The translations under genes were made by a program, and so were the position numbers. Below, one piece after another: positions 1 through 8,079 of a DNA stretch of 60,205 nt. A model generated the notes under the pieces. The model was not told the origin of the DNA. It saw only the letters and a program-made list of their open reading frames with translations, and did no database searches. Source of the stretch: Nitrospiria bacterium (GTDB taxonomy: Bacteria > Nitrospirota > UBA9217); contig CAKKRC010000014.1 of assembly GCA_919902495.1 (NCBI GenBank), positions 1-60,205 of the forward strand, read 5' to 3'. The stretch's first letter is position 1, and each line of letters opens with the position of its first letter.

Positions 1-120
1 CGTCATTCGGTCTTTTTGCATTACCGTTACCCGAAAGACGTTTGACGATACGGGCGTCGTAACCATAAGACGTTACCAGATTTTCCGCCATTGTTGGCAG
101 GAATTTCATTTATAACTGAC
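1..120. repeat. Dispersed repeat, copy 1 (clipped by window edge)
   Basis: This segment closely matches 4994-5112: the same ACCGTTACCCGAAAGACG core, the same GACGATACGGG block and the same AT-rich tail ending in TTATAACTGAC. By eye roughly five bases in six agree. Copy 2 has another 40 bases on its left that pair with its own right arm, so copy 1 probably continues off the window. The repeat ends on the stop codon of ptsI (120-122). The two copies bracket the whole PTS operon. Confidence 0.8.
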
Positions 121-1874
121 TATATTTCCGCCATCAGCTCCGGGAACCGCTGGTGCATGAACGACAAGGCCGCCTGCCGCGCGAGGACTGCCGTGGGCTG
201 GCGCATCACCAGGTCGGCGAGCTCTACGGCGTCCTGCATGCGGACCGAGCGGACGACCTTCTTGACCCAGGGGATGGCAGCCACGTTCATGCTGAGATAC
301 TCAAAGCCCAATCCCATGAGGATGGCCGCGTAGAGCGGATCGCCCGCCATCTCGCCGCACATGGCCAGGCCGATCTTTCCCTCGTGGGCGGCGTGGGAGA
401 CACGTTGCAGCAGGCGCAGCACCGCCGGCTCAAGCGGTTCGTACATGAAGGCCACATGTTCATTGGTGCGGTCGATGGCGAGGGTGTACTGGATCAGGTC
501 GTTGGTGCCGATGCTGAAGAAATCGACCTCGGGTGCAAGGAGGTCCGCCGTCAGCGCCGCCGAAGGGATCTCGATCATAACGCCGATCTCGAGCCGTTCG
601 TCGAAGGGAACGCCCTCGGCCCGCAGCTCCGACCTCACATCGTCCATCAGCCGCTTGATCTCCTGCAGTTCCGGCAGGGCGGATATCATGGGATAGAGGA
701 TCTTGATCTTGCCATGTGCCGACGCCCGGAAGATGCCGCGCAATTGGGCGCGAAAGATATCGCGGTTCTGCAGACAGAAGCGGATGGCGCGGAGCCCCAG
801 GGCCGGATTCGGTTCCTCTTCGTACTGGTCGGGCAGCGCGAGCTTGTCGCCGCCCACATCGAGCGTCCGGATCACCACCTCGTTCGGCGCCGCCCGTTCA
901 GCAACATCGCGGTAGGCCAGGTAATGCTGCTCCTCCGTCGGCAGATGCTGCCGGTTCAGGAACAGGAACTCGGTCCGGTAGAGCCCGATCCCCACGCCGC
1001 CGTGCCTGGCGACGGTGGCAACCTCCTCCGGCAGTTCGATGTTCCCCTGCAGGTGGATCCGTTTGCCATCGAGCGTTTCTGCGGGAAGGTCCCGGAGCTT
1101 GTCCAGCTCCGCCTCGAAGTATTTATACCGCTGCTGCCTCCTGAGGTAGTCGAGGAACGTCTGCTCATCGGGGTCAACGATGACGGTGCCGTGGTTGCCG
1201 TCAAGGATGACGACGTCGCCGGTCCGTACGGAGGACGTGATCTTCTCAAGGCCCGCTGCGGCCGGGATGCCCAGGGAGCGGGCGACGATGGCCGTATGGG
1301 ACGTACGGCTTCCCATCTCGGTTGCGAAACCCAGGACCTTGTCCTTGCGCATCATCAGCGTATCGGACGGCGCAAGGTCATGGGCGATCACAATGACCTC
1401 CTCGCTGATCTCCGCGAGGCTTTCCTGCTTCTTTCCCGTCAGGTTCCGGAGCACCCGCTCCGCCACCTGCTCAACGTCATGCTTCCTCTCACGCAGGTAC
1501 TCATCTTCGATGGCGTCGAATTTCTTCGCGATGGCGTCAATGGTCTCCCGAAGGGCGCCTTCGGAATTGATCCGGACGTCCTTGATCCTCTTGACGGTCC
1601 CCTCAACCAGCATCTTATCCTCGAGCAGCATGATATGCGTGTCCAGGATATAGCGGTGGGATTTGCCGAGGTCCCGGGTATACCGTTTCCGGATATCCTC
1701 AAGCTGTCCCTTGGAGACCTCCACGGCCTTTTTGAACCGGGCAACCTCGCTCTTGACGTTGACTTCCTCGATCCGCTGTCCCGCAACCACGACCTTCTTG
1801 CGGTCCAGCAGATAGACCCGGCCGATCACGATGCCCGGCGACGCCCCGATCCCGTTAAATATTGTTTCGCTCAT
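120..1874 (-). CDS. ptsI: PTS enzyme I (phosphoenolpyruvate-protein phosphotransferase)
   Basis: Enzyme I takes phosphate from PEP and passes it to HPr, the first step of all PTS relays, in the cytoplasm. The 584 residues match the usual length of about 575. The phosphohistidine domain has the active His at residue 193 in GSRTSHTAIVAR. The C-terminal PEP-binding barrel has RTLDVGGDK near 336, GTNDLIQYT near 456 and the catalytic Cys506 in AMCGEMAGDP. The ATG at 1874 fits the N-terminal family start. It is the last gene of the minus-strand PTS operon, separated from ptsH by a CAGAC-word palindrome. Confidence 0.97.
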   Translation of the reverse strand: MSETIFNGIGASPGIVIGRVYLLDRKKVVVAGQRIEEVNVKSEVARFKKAVEVSKGQLEDIRKRYTRDLGKSHRYILDTHIMLLEDKMLVEGTVKRIKDVRINSEGALRETIDAIAKKFDAIEDEYLRERKHDVEQVAERVLRNLTGKKQESLAEISEEVIVIAHDLAPSDTLMMRKDKVLGFATEMGSRTSHTAIVARSLGIPAAAGLEKITSSVRTGDVVILDGNHGTVIVDPDEQTFLDYLRRQQRYKYFEAELDKLRDLPAETLDGKRIHLQGNIELPEEVATVARHGGVGIGLYRTEFLFLNRQHLPTEEQHYLAYRDVAERAAPNEVVIRTLDVGGDKLALPDQYEEEPNPALGLRAIRFCLQNRDIFRAQLRGIFRASAHGKIKILYPMISALPELQEIKRLMDDVRSELRAEGVPFDERLEIGVMIEIPSAALTADLLAPEVDFFSIGTNDLIQYTLAIDRTNEHVAFMYEPLEPAVLRLLQRVSHAAHEGKIGLAMCGEMAGDPLYAAILMGLGFEYLSMNVAAIPWVKKVVRSVRMQDAVELADLVMRQPTAVLARQAALSFMHQRFPELMAEI

Positions 1875-1884
1875 AGTAGTTTGT

Positions 1885-1983
1885 TCAGACTTTCAGATTA
1901 CAGACTTGCAGACGGCAGACTGAAGCAGTCTGTTGTCTGTGGTCTCCTGTCTGCTTTTCTTCGTCCGTCGTCTGTCGTCTGTC
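1885..1983. repeat. Word palindrome built from CAGAC / GTCTG
   Basis: The left half repeats CAGAC (TTCAGAC, TACAGAC, GCAGAC, GCAGAC) and the right half repeats GTCTG, so the 100 bases can fold back imperfectly on themselves. It fills the gap between ptsI and ptsH and stops at the ptsH stop codon. A second copy of this type lies at 52228-52340. It may act as an RNA hairpin inside the PTS transcript. No coding potential is seen. Confidence 0.7.
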
Positions 1984-1984
1984 C

Positions 1985-2254
1985 CTACTCCTTCTCCCCG
2001 AACTTGTCCTTGAACAACTGTTCCATACCGTCCAACGCCCGGTCCTCATCGCCGCCATCGGCCTGGACCAGGATCGTTGTGCCCCTGGCTGCCGCCATCA
2101 TCATGATGCCCATGATGCTCTTTCCATCCACTTCGACGCCGTCCTTGCACAGAAGGATCTTTGAACTGTAGCCGCTTGCGGTCTTGACGATCTGGGCGGC
2201 CGCCCGCGCGTGCAGCCCCAGCTTGTTCTCGATCAGCAGGTCCCTTTTCTTCAT
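1985..2254 (-). CDS. ptsH: Phosphocarrier protein HPr
   Basis: HPr carries phosphate from enzyme I to the IIA proteins. The 89 residues have the phosphoacceptor His at exactly position 15 (GLHARAAA) and the regulatory Ser at exactly position 46 (GKSIMG), the target of HPr kinase. Because hprK lies 4 kb away in the same orientation, both the metabolic and the Ser46 switch look intact. The ATG at 2254 is chosen over an upstream frame extension because it gives the standard HPr N-terminus. It follows the IID stop by two bases. Confidence 0.97.
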   Translation of the reverse strand: MKKRDLLIENKLGLHARAAAQIVKTASGYSSKILLCKDGVEVDGKSIMGIMMMAAARGTTILVQADGGDEDRALDGMEQLFKDKFGEKE

Positions 2255-2256
2255 GG

Positions 2257-3036
2257 TTAAGCGAATCCTCCCAGAGCAAGTATCAGACATGCCGCAGCCA
2301 GGCCGAGCATGAGTTTCACCGGCGATGCGCCCACGCGCAGCAGGGCGATCATGCCCAGCGTAAGCACCAGCCCTGCGGCCGCCAGAAGCGGTGGAAAAAC
2401 GGGAACGGACGTCCTGAACTCGGGACCCCAGGCGGAAAGGGTGCCGACAATGCATCCGACGATGGCAAGGGAAAGGACCTTGTACCTTCTTGCCAGCCTC
2501 GTAAAATTATACCGTGACATAAGGACAACCACGTCGCCTTCCGTTTCATAACCGACGAACACGAGGCTGAGTCTCAGCCCAACATGCACGATGTTGTACA
2601 GGACCAGGAACAGGAGCGGAGCCCACCACGCACCGGTAAGGAGCACGGCTACCGCTGCCGATGCCGCGAAAGGCTTCAGCGACCCCCAGAAGAAACTGTC
2701 TCCCAGCGCGCCCAGAGGGGCCATGAGGGTCTTCTTGAGCTCCACGACGTCGGCGGCGACGTTCCTGCCCGTCGCCCGATCTTCCTCGGCCCTCGCCGCG
2801 GCGCCAAGGACGAACGACGCGAGGTAGGGCTGTGTGTTGAAATACTCCATGTGCACGGCCAGGCGCCCGGCGAACTCCTCCCGGTCGGGATACAGGCGCC
2901 GGAGGACAGGGATAAGCGTGAAGGCGAATCCCAGGGACTGCATACGGTCATAGCTCCACGACGCCTGGATGAAGAAGGACCTCCAGAACACGCCCAGCAG
3001 GTCAACGGTGCGTATGGCGGCGGCATTATGCGCCAT
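2257..3036 (-). CDS. PTS mannose/fructose/sorbose family, subunit IID
   Basis: This is a membrane subunit of a mannose-class permease, forming the transport channel with IIC. It is 259 residues from the ATG at 3036, typical for ManZ/AgaD proteins (about 270). The N-terminal block with WSYDRMQSLGFAFTLIPVLR and YFNTQPYLASFVLGA is the IID signature. The C-terminal part has two or three hydrophobic helices. The start overlaps the IIC stop by 11 bases, implying translational coupling. The substrate cannot be told from sequence. Confidence 0.93.
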   Translation of the reverse strand: MAHNAAAIRTVDLLGVFWRSFFIQASWSYDRMQSLGFAFTLIPVLRRLYPDREEFAGRLAVHMEYFNTQPYLASFVLGAAARAEEDRATGRNVAADVVELKKTLMAPLGALGDSFFWGSLKPFAASAAVAVLLTGAWWAPLLFLVLYNIVHVGLRLSLVFVGYETEGDVVVLMSRYNFTRLARRYKVLSLAIVGCIVGTLSAWGPEFRTSVPVFPPLLAAAGLVLTLGMIALLRVGASPVKLMLGLAAACLILALGGFA

Positions 3037-3799
3037 GGAAACGCATCCCCATCCATCCGCCCCCTGCCGCGAGCATGATGGCGACCAGTTCAGGAACATG
3101 GAACAGCTGCACGCTCACCGCGCCTATCACGAACCCGATCAGCAGGGTCCGGTCCAGCGTGTTCATCGACAGCTTCCGCGCCACCGATGCCGCCCCCAGG
3201 AGGGGAAGGAACGTGATGAAAAGCGACATGGCCCGGTGAACAGCATCGGGAAGCGCCAAAAAACCGGAAACAAGGACAAGCCCCGCGGGGACCAGCGCGA
3301 GGCAGAGCAGGAACGCTTTCAGGAAGAACGCGACCGTCCCCCCGAAATGCCAGAACGTGACGCTCGCCTCGGTCGGCCGTCCCGATGAGGTCATGGCCAG
3401 TTCAGGTATCTGCGCGTTCCGTTGGCGCATCAGGTGATCGGCGAACATCGTCACCGGGACCATCGCCACGGTCAGGAGGAGGCAGAATCCGATCACCGGA
3501 AGCTGTCCGGGGGTCGTGCTGCCCAGCGCCGCGATCGCGGGGGCGGCCACGGCCGCCACGGTGGAATCCGCCGGAACGAAGGTGCCGATGGGCATATCGA
3601 GCACCCAGATGAGTTCCAGCGTCCCGCCGATGACAAGCCCTGCCGTGACATCGCCCAGGAGCCATCCCGTCAGCGGACCGGCAACCACCGGCTGGGAGAT
3701 CATGAACTGTCCCAGCGCCGTCCGGTCAAGCCCGATGATGCCGCCGATGAGAGCGGCAGCCAGGACCTGCGTGATCGTGTGTGCATCGAAGAGTGTCAT
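3026..3799 (-). CDS. PTS mannose/fructose/sorbose family, subunit IIC
   Basis: This integral membrane permease subunit of a mannose-class PTS has 257 residues, the family length. It is hydrophobic throughout, with about six or seven predicted helices. The N-terminal half has GLDRTALGQFMISQPVVAGP and GGTLELIWVLDMPIGTFVPA, conserved in ManY/AgaC. It is coupled to IID by an 11-base overlap. It is split from the upstream IIB gene by a 116-base gap holding an AAATTCC-word palindrome. Confidence 0.94.
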   Translation of the reverse strand: MTLFDAHTITQVLAAALIGGIIGLDRTALGQFMISQPVVAGPLTGWLLGDVTAGLVIGGTLELIWVLDMPIGTFVPADSTVAAVAAPAIAALGSTTPGQLPVIGFCLLLTVAMVPVTMFADHLMRQRNAQIPELAMTSSGRPTEASVTFWHFGGTVAFFLKAFLLCLALVPAGLVLVSGFLALPDAVHRAMSLFITFLPLLGAASVARKLSMNTLDRTLLIGFVIGAVSVQLFHVPELVAIMLAAGGGWMGMRFHGA

Positions 3800-3805
3800 C
3801 GTACT

Positions 3806-3912
3806 TTATATAAATCCAAAATATCAAATTTCAAATAAATTCCAAATCCCAATTACCAAAGTTGTTTGGCATTTAGTATTTCGGTCATTGGTGTTTATTT
3901 GATATTTGATGT
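3806..3912. repeat. Word palindrome built from TTCAAAT / ATTTGAA
   Basis: The left half repeats CAAAT-type words (ATCAAATTTCAAATAA, TTCCAAATCCC). The right half repeats the complement (TGTTTGGC, TTTATTTGATATTTGATG). It is much more AT-rich than the flanking genes. It sits inside the PTS operon between IIB and IIC. A close relative with the same CGGTCATT centre lies at 7930-8076. Confidence 0.7.
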
Positions 3913-3915
3913 TTG

Positions 3916-4416
3916 TTATTTTGCGTTTCCCTCTCCCAAACATGTTTTGAACATCTTTTCCAGCGACTGGGGCTTTTCCGTAGGAACGGTCTGGATATCG
4001 ATCTTGACCCCCTGGCGCAGGATCGCCTTCAGCGCTTCCAGATCGGCATCATTGACCGCACAGACATCCATGATCTTCCTCTTGCCCGGTACGAAGTGAA
4101 GGCCGCCCAGGTTCACCGAACTGCACAACAGGCCCGCCTGAAGCGACCGGAGCACATCCACCGGATTGGAGAACAGCAGGATGGCCCGCTCCCCGTCCAA
4201 GGATGAGGAAAGGAGCTTCCCGCAGATCTCCTCCACCTTCCCGATGATCACCTTCAATCCCTCGGGCACGGATATCTCAATGATCGCGCGCTGGAGCGGG
4301 TTCGCCGCCACCGTGTCGTCCGCCACCAGGATGCACGTGGCCTTCAGGAAGTTCACCCACCCTTCCACCACCTGTCCGTGGATCAGCCGGTCGTCTATCC
4401 TTGTGAGGATCACCAT
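3916..4416 (-). CDS. PTS mannose/fructose/sorbose family, subunit IIB
   Basis: This cytoplasmic phosphotransfer domain takes phosphate from IIA-His and passes it to the sugar. The 166 residues match the IIB(Man) family. The phosphoacceptor is His13 in RIDDRLIHGQV, the strict family motif. The C-terminal half has the SVNLGGLHF and VDLEALKAIL-like segments usual for the fold. It starts at the ATG at 4416, six bases after the IIA stop. Confidence 0.95.
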   Translation of the reverse strand: MVILTRIDDRLIHGQVVEGWVNFLKATCILVADDTVAANPLQRAIIEISVPEGLKVIIGKVEEICGKLLSSSLDGERAILLFSNPVDVLRSLQAGLLCSSVNLGGLHFVPGKRKIMDVCAVNDADLEALKAILRQGVKIDIQTVPTEKPQSLEKMFKTCLGEGNAK

Positions 4417-4422
4417 GATGCG

Positions 4423-4824
4423 CTATTTTTTCCCCTTGAGCATCTGGCTGGCAATAACGATGCTCTTCTGAGCCGCCTCCTGTACGAGTTTGGCAAGCTC
4501 CGGGAGGGTCTTCTCGTCCCGATGGTTCGCGAACTTGATGACCATCGACAGGTTCACCCCGCTGACGACCTCGACAGAATCGCCCAGGAACGCCAGGGCG
4601 ATGTTGGAGGGCGTACCCCCGAACATGTCGGTGAAGAGCATGACTCCTTTCTTCCGGTCCACTTTCTTGATGGCGCCCTGGATGCGGTCCCGGAGGGTTT
4701 CCGGCGCGCTGTCCTGTTTTACGCTCACCGTTTCGACCGCCTCGATCCTGCCGACGATCATTTCCGCGGCCCTGACCAGTTCAGCGCCCATATCCTCGTG
4801 ACAAACGATCACCAGACCGACCAT
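4423..4824 (-). CDS. PTS mannose-type IIA domain protein
   Basis: This phosphotransfer protein accepts phosphate from HPr and hands it to IIB. The 133 residues form a single IIA(Man) domain, with His9 in VIVCHEDMG as phosphoacceptor and the FTDMFGGTPSN segment typical of the fold. AAGGAG precedes the ATG at 4824. It is the first gene of the operon IIA-IIB-IIC-IID-HPr-EI. A GCATCCCG/CGGGATGC hairpin lies just ahead of its ribosome binding site. Confidence 0.95.
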   Translation of the reverse strand: MVGLVIVCHEDMGAELVRAAEMIVGRIEAVETVSVKQDSAPETLRDRIQGAIKKVDRKKGVMLFTDMFGGTPSNIALAFLGDSVEVVSGVNLSMVIKFANHRDEKTLPELAKLVQEAAQKSIVIASQMLKGKK

Positions 4825-4842
4825 ACCCTGTTCTCCTTTGCA

Positions 4843-4870
4843 GCATCCCGGGACGGAACTAGCGGGATGC
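4843..4870. promoter_or_regulatory. Hairpin in the 5' leader of the PTS operon
   Basis: GCATCCCG (4843-4850) pairs perfectly with CGGGATGC (4863-4870) around a 12-base loop. On the minus strand it lies immediately 5' of the AAAGGAG of the IIA gene, where it could affect translation. On the plus strand it is followed by TTTTCT, so it could also act as a terminator in that direction. The role is inferred only from position. Confidence 0.5.
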
Positions 4871-4903
4871 TTTTCTCAGTTCTGAATAATCATGCTCAGA
4901 CAA

Positions 4904-4937
4904 GCCCCGTTAGAGGCGAATGCCTCTAAAGCGGGGC
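4904..4937. other. Strong inverted repeat between rapZ and the PTS operon
   Basis: GCCCCGTTAGAGGC and GCCTCTAAAGCGGGGC pair across a four-base loop with a small bulge. It lies between the rapZ 3' end and the PTS operon leader. No T-run follows on either strand, so a Rho-independent terminator is not clearly supported. It may be a processing or pausing hairpin. Confidence 0.5.
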
Positions 4938-4952
4938 AAGCCGGAACCAAAA

Positions 4953-5112
4953 GGTACGGTAACGGTGACGACGCCCGTTTCGTCCAGCGGTTACGTGATT
5001 CGGTCTTTTAACATTACCGTTACCCGAAAGACGTTTGACGATACGGGCTTCGTAACCGTAAGACGTTACCAATAATTCCGCCATTTTGAGAAGAATTTTA
5101 TTTATAACTGAC
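4953..5112. repeat. Dispersed repeat, copy 2 (with internal inverted repeat)
   Basis: The full element is about 160 bases. The left arm 4953-4984 (GGTAACGGTGACGACG... start) pairs imperfectly with 5037-5070. A TTCGGTCTTT centre follows the left arm, and an AT-rich tail ending TTATAACTGAC closes the element. Bases 4994-5112 match window bases 1-120. The composition (low GC, CGTTACC words) differs from the flanking genes. It looks like a small non-autonomous element or REP-type repeat. Confidence 0.75.
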
Positions 5113-5158
5113 TCATTATTAATATAGACACCTTATTCTCTTGATACTACCGGCGGCA

Positions 5159-6025
5159 TCATGTCCTCATGATGTCCCGGTGCTTGACGATCACCTCGTA
5201 CCCCAGGTCCCGCAGGCGACCGGCGACGACAAGCCCCACGGAAACCGACCGGTGCCTGCCGCCGGTGCAGCCGAACCCGAGGGTAAGATAGCTTTTCCCC
5301 TCGCTGCGGTACCGCGGAAGCAGGTACGCAAGAAAGTCCAAAAAGCGTTTCAGGAAGTCCTGCGAGGCCGGCCCGGAGACAACATAGTCACGGATGCGTC
5401 CATCCTCCCCGGTCAGGGGTTTGAGCTCCGGGACAAAATGCGGGTTCGGGAGGAACCGCAGATCGAACAGCAGGTCCAGGTCATAGGGCGCTCCGAACTT
5501 GTACCCGAAGGTCACGACCGTGATCTGCATGGGCCTTCCGCCGTCACCGCCGGCATAGTACCGCTCGATCGCCTGCCGAAGGTCGTGCACGGTATAGTCC
5601 GTGGTCTCCAGGATCCGGTCGGCCTGCATCCGGATCTCGGCGAGCGCCTTCCGTTCCTGGCCGATGGCGTCCAGGAGCGGGGTGTCGCCCTTCGCGAGGG
5701 TGTGTGGACGCCGCGTCTCGCTATAGCGCCGGATCAGCGCCTGGTCCGACGCCTCCAAGAACAGCATCTCGATATCGTGGCCTGCCGCCTTGAGCCCGCC
5801 GTAACGGGCGGGGAATTCCTCGGCAAATCCCCTTTCCCGGATATCGATGCCGATGGCGGACCAGACCGCCTCTTCGGAGCGCTGGGCAAAATCGATGAAG
5901 GCGGGCAGCAGCGGCAGCGGCAGGTTGTCGACGCAATAGAAGCCGATGTCCTCGAAGGCCTTGAGGGCGGCGCTCCTGCCCGATCCCGACATCCCGGTCA
6001 CGACGACCATCCGTCTGCGCTTCAT
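5159..6025 (-). CDS. rapZ: RapZ/YvcJ family nucleotide-binding protein (P-loop Lys replaced by Arg)
   Basis: RapZ-family proteins bind nucleotide and, in enterobacteria, act as RNA-binding adaptors for sRNA decay. The 288 residues match the family. The N-terminal P-loop at residues 11-18 reads GMSGSGRS, where the family normally has GKS/GKT. The neighbouring FEDIGFYCVDNLP block is intact. The C-terminal domain has FGYKFGAP, DLRFLPNPHF and GFGCTGGRHRSV. It overlaps hprK by four bases (ATGA), as usual in rpoN loci. The Lys-to-Arg change may weaken nucleotide hydrolysis. Confidence 0.95.
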   Translation of the reverse strand: MKRRRMVVVTGMSGSGRSAALKAFEDIGFYCVDNLPLPLLPAFIDFAQRSEEAVWSAIGIDIRERGFAEEFPARYGGLKAAGHDIEMLFLEASDQALIRRYSETRRPHTLAKGDTPLLDAIGQERKALAEIRMQADRILETTDYTVHDLRQAIERYYAGGDGGRPMQITVVTFGYKFGAPYDLDLLFDLRFLPNPHFVPELKPLTGEDGRIRDYVVSGPASQDFLKRFLDFLAYLLPRYRSEGKSYLTLGFGCTGGRHRSVSVGLVVAGRLRDLGYEVIVKHRDIMRT

Positions 6026-6906
6026 CGTGCAAGCCTCTTGTTCAATTTTCTGCTGAGTTCACGGGCGGTATAGACGCCCTTCTCCTTGAGCATCTGGTTC
6101 CGGGCCGCGACCTCGATAAGGGTGGCCATGTTACGGCCCGGTTTTACCGGCAGCTTGAGGTACGGCAGGTTGGCGCCGAGGACCTTGTAACGGCGTTCCC
6201 GCAGGCCGAGGAGGCTGTAATAGACACCCTTCTTCCATTCCTCCAGCTCGACGACGAGGCCTACCTCGCAGCGGTCGATCGTCGCCGAATCGCCATAGAG
6301 CGCCTTGACGTCGATCACGCCCAGGCCGCGGATCTCCAGCAGGTCGGCGCCGATGTCCGTGGGCCTGCCGGTGATGCCCCCTTCGCTCCGCTCCAGCATC
6401 ACCACATCGTCCGCGGCGAGCTTATGCCCGCGCAGGACCAGGTCCAGCGCGGCCTCGCTCTTGCCGATGGCGCTCACGCCGATGATGAGCGTGCCGATGC
6501 CGAAGACCTGGACCAGCACGCCGTGAAGGCCGACCCGCGGGACCAGACGCTCTGCAAGGATGCGCTCCATTCCCGGGATATTCCCGCTCCTGAGGACCGG
6601 GATGGAAGCTGCCTCGGCGGCATCGAGGAACTCGCGGCATACGGTCCCGCCGCTCAAGACGATGCCGGCGGGTTTCTTCTTCATGATCTCCCGGGCCAGC
6701 CGCACCCGCTCCTTCACGGGAAGGGCGCAGAGATGGGACGCCTGGACGGGCGTGAGGTGGAGCATGCTGCCCCCCATGTCCCGGTAGGTTGACCACTGGG
6801 CCAGCTCCGGCCTGCTGATCTGGGGAGACGTTACCTCCCGTTTGATCCCTGCGGTGCCGGCAAGGACGCGGGCGCGGCCGATCAGGTCTTTCACGGTGAT
6901 CGTCAT
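6022..6906 (-). CDS. hprK: HPr kinase/phosphorylase
   Basis: HprK phosphorylates and dephosphorylates HPr at Ser46. The 294 residues contain the P-loop GVSAIGKS at 143-150, a conserved His in LHGV near 128, the LAADDVV segment and the C-terminal LPVKPGRNMATLIEVAA signature. Its substrate is encoded in this window with Ser46 intact. It overlaps both rapZ and ptsN by four bases, so the three are translationally coupled. This arrangement is common in proteobacteria carrying PTS regulatory genes. Confidence 0.96.
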   Translation of the reverse strand: MTITVKDLIGRARVLAGTAGIKREVTSPQISRPELAQWSTYRDMGGSMLHLTPVQASHLCALPVKERVRLAREIMKKKPAGIVLSGGTVCREFLDAAEAASIPVLRSGNIPGMERILAERLVPRVGLHGVLVQVFGIGTLIIGVSAIGKSEAALDLVLRGHKLAADDVVMLERSEGGITGRPTDIGADLLEIRGLGVIDVKALYGDSATIDRCEVGLVVELEEWKKGVYYSLLGLRERRYKVLGANLPYLKLPVKPGRNMATLIEVAARNQMLKEKGVYTARELSRKLNKRLAR

Positions 6907-7376
6907 CTGATATCGGGGTACTTGCCGTCCTCGTCGATGATCAGCTTCTGCATCTCCAGCCGGTCACCGGCATGCAGGAGCTGCTCGCGCAGCACGCGGC
7001 TCCTGGTCACCCGGGCCAGACGCCGCAAGGTCCCTAAATGAACGTCCGGCCTGCTTTCCGGGGTGACGAACAGGAAAAAAAGGTGGACCGGTTTATTGTC
7101 CACGGACTGGAAATCAACACCCTTGCGGGAACGTCCGAACGCAACGATGACCCCGGGGATATCCGTCAGTCTGCCGTGAGGAATGGCAATGCCGTCACCG
7201 ATCCCCGTTGTGGTGGATTCCCGCTGAAGGATGACGCTGACAAGATGCTCCTCGTCCCGGATCCTGCCCGTCCTTTTCAGGAGGGCGGCAAATTCCCGGA
7301 TCACCCCGGTCTTGTCCGTCGCCTGCAGTTCCTCGATGATACAATCTCCGTCGAGGAGGTCCTGGATCCCCGGCAT
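6903..7376 (-). CDS. ptsN: PTS IIA-like nitrogen regulatory protein PtsN (EIIA-Ntr)
   Basis: PtsN is a single-domain IIA of the fructose/mannitol class that serves regulation, not transport. It is 157 residues from the ATG at 7376, which is preceded by AAGGAG. The phosphoacceptor is His67 in GIAIPHGRL, with VHLFFLFVTP and HLGTLRRLARV further on. It lies between hpf and hprK, coupled to hprK by ATGA. Its likely phosphodonor is HPr or a separate NPr. Only one HPr is seen here. Confidence 0.95.
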   Translation of the reverse strand: MPGIQDLLDGDCIIEELQATDKTGVIREFAALLKRTGRIRDEEHLVSVILQRESTTTGIGDGIAIPHGRLTDIPGVIVAFGRSRKGVDFQSVDNKPVHLFFLFVTPESRPDVHLGTLRRLARVTRSRVLREQLLHAGDRLEMQKLIIDEDGKYPDIR

Positions 7377-7389
7377 TGCAGCGGTCTCC

Positions 7390-7926
7390 TTACAGGTTGG
7401 GTTCGATAAGTCCCACATTGCCGTCATTGCGGCGGTAAATGACGTTGATATGCCCGCTGGAGGCATTGGAGAAAAAGAAGAACTGCTTGTCCAGGAGCTC
7501 CATCTGCATGACGGCCTCATCGGGGTGCATGGGCTTCAGGTCGAACCGCTTGGTCTTGATGATCTGCGGGATGCGGTCCTCGGGATGGGCCGCGGTCTGC
7601 GCAGCTTCCGGCGTCCCCGTGATGCCGGCCTGGTGCTTGTGGTCCGTCAGCCGCTCCTTGTATTTCCTGACCCGTCGCTCGATCTTTTCATAGAGCAGGT
7701 CGATGGAAGAATACATCTCCTCGGTCTCTTCCGACGCCTGGATCAGCACGCCGTTCGCCTTGATCATGGCCTCGGCGATATGGTGCAGTTTCTTCACCAC
7801 CGACAGGGTAATGGTCGCCTGGCTGTTCTTGGGCAGATATTTCTCGAACCGCTGGAACCGCTCTGTCGCGTACTGTTTGAGTGCTTCTGTTGCCTCGATA
7901 TGTCTGCCGATCACGGTCACCTGCAT
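7390..7926 (-). CDS. hpf: Ribosome hibernation promoting factor, long form
   Basis: HPF binds the 30S subunit and drives 100S dimer formation in resting cells. The 178 residues carry both parts of a long HPF: the N-terminal YfiA fold (MQVTVIGRHIEAT to about residue 100) and the C-terminal dimerisation domain (RFDLKPMHPDEAVMQMELL to FSNASSGHINVIYRRNDGNVGLIEP). The ATG at 7926 is chosen because an in-frame ATG 15 bases upstream overlaps the AAGGAGG ribosome binding site. It ends 13 bases before ptsN. Confidence 0.96.
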   Translation of the reverse strand: MQVTVIGRHIEATEALKQYATERFQRFEKYLPKNSQATITLSVVKKLHHIAEAMIKANGVLIQASEETEEMYSSIDLLYEKIERRVRKYKERLTDHKHQAGITGTPEAAQTAAHPEDRIPQIIKTKRFDLKPMHPDEAVMQMELLDKQFFFFSNASSGHINVIYRRNDGNVGLIEPNL

Positions 7927-7929
7927 AAG

Positions 7930-8076
7930 AACCTCCTTCATAATTCAAAATTCCAAATAGCAAATCACAAATCTCAAACAATTCCCAATTCACAAATTTC
8001 CAAACCTGTTTCGGTCATTTGGATTTTAACATTGGATCTTATTTGGAGCTTGCTGTTTGACATTTGGTGCTTGCTC
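7930..8076. repeat. Word palindrome built from CAAAT / ATTTG
   Basis: The left half repeats TTCCAAAT, GCAAATCAC, AAATCTCAAA. The right half repeats the complement around a CGGTCATTTGG centre. It lies between rpoN and hpf and is very AT-rich against GC-rich neighbours. It is the same family as 3806-3912. It starts next to the hpf ribosome binding site and ends next to the rpoN stop codon. Confidence 0.7.
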
Positions 8077-8079
8077 TTC

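Noticed and set aside
1885-1983. Possible CRISPR array in the repeated-word regions
   Set aside because: The words are 5-9 bases, unevenly spaced and arranged as palindromes. There are no regular repeats with unique spacers and no cas genes.
153-2171. Long open frame on the plus strand antisense to ptsI and ptsH
   Set aside because: It has no recognisable domain, is rich in His, Asp, Arg and Gly, and is the expected shadow of a GC-rich gene. The same applies to long antisense frames over secD, nfeD, tgt and iscS.
4904-4937. Terminator of the rapZ operon
   Set aside because: The stem is strong, but no T-run follows on the minus strand, so it is listed only as an inverted repeat.
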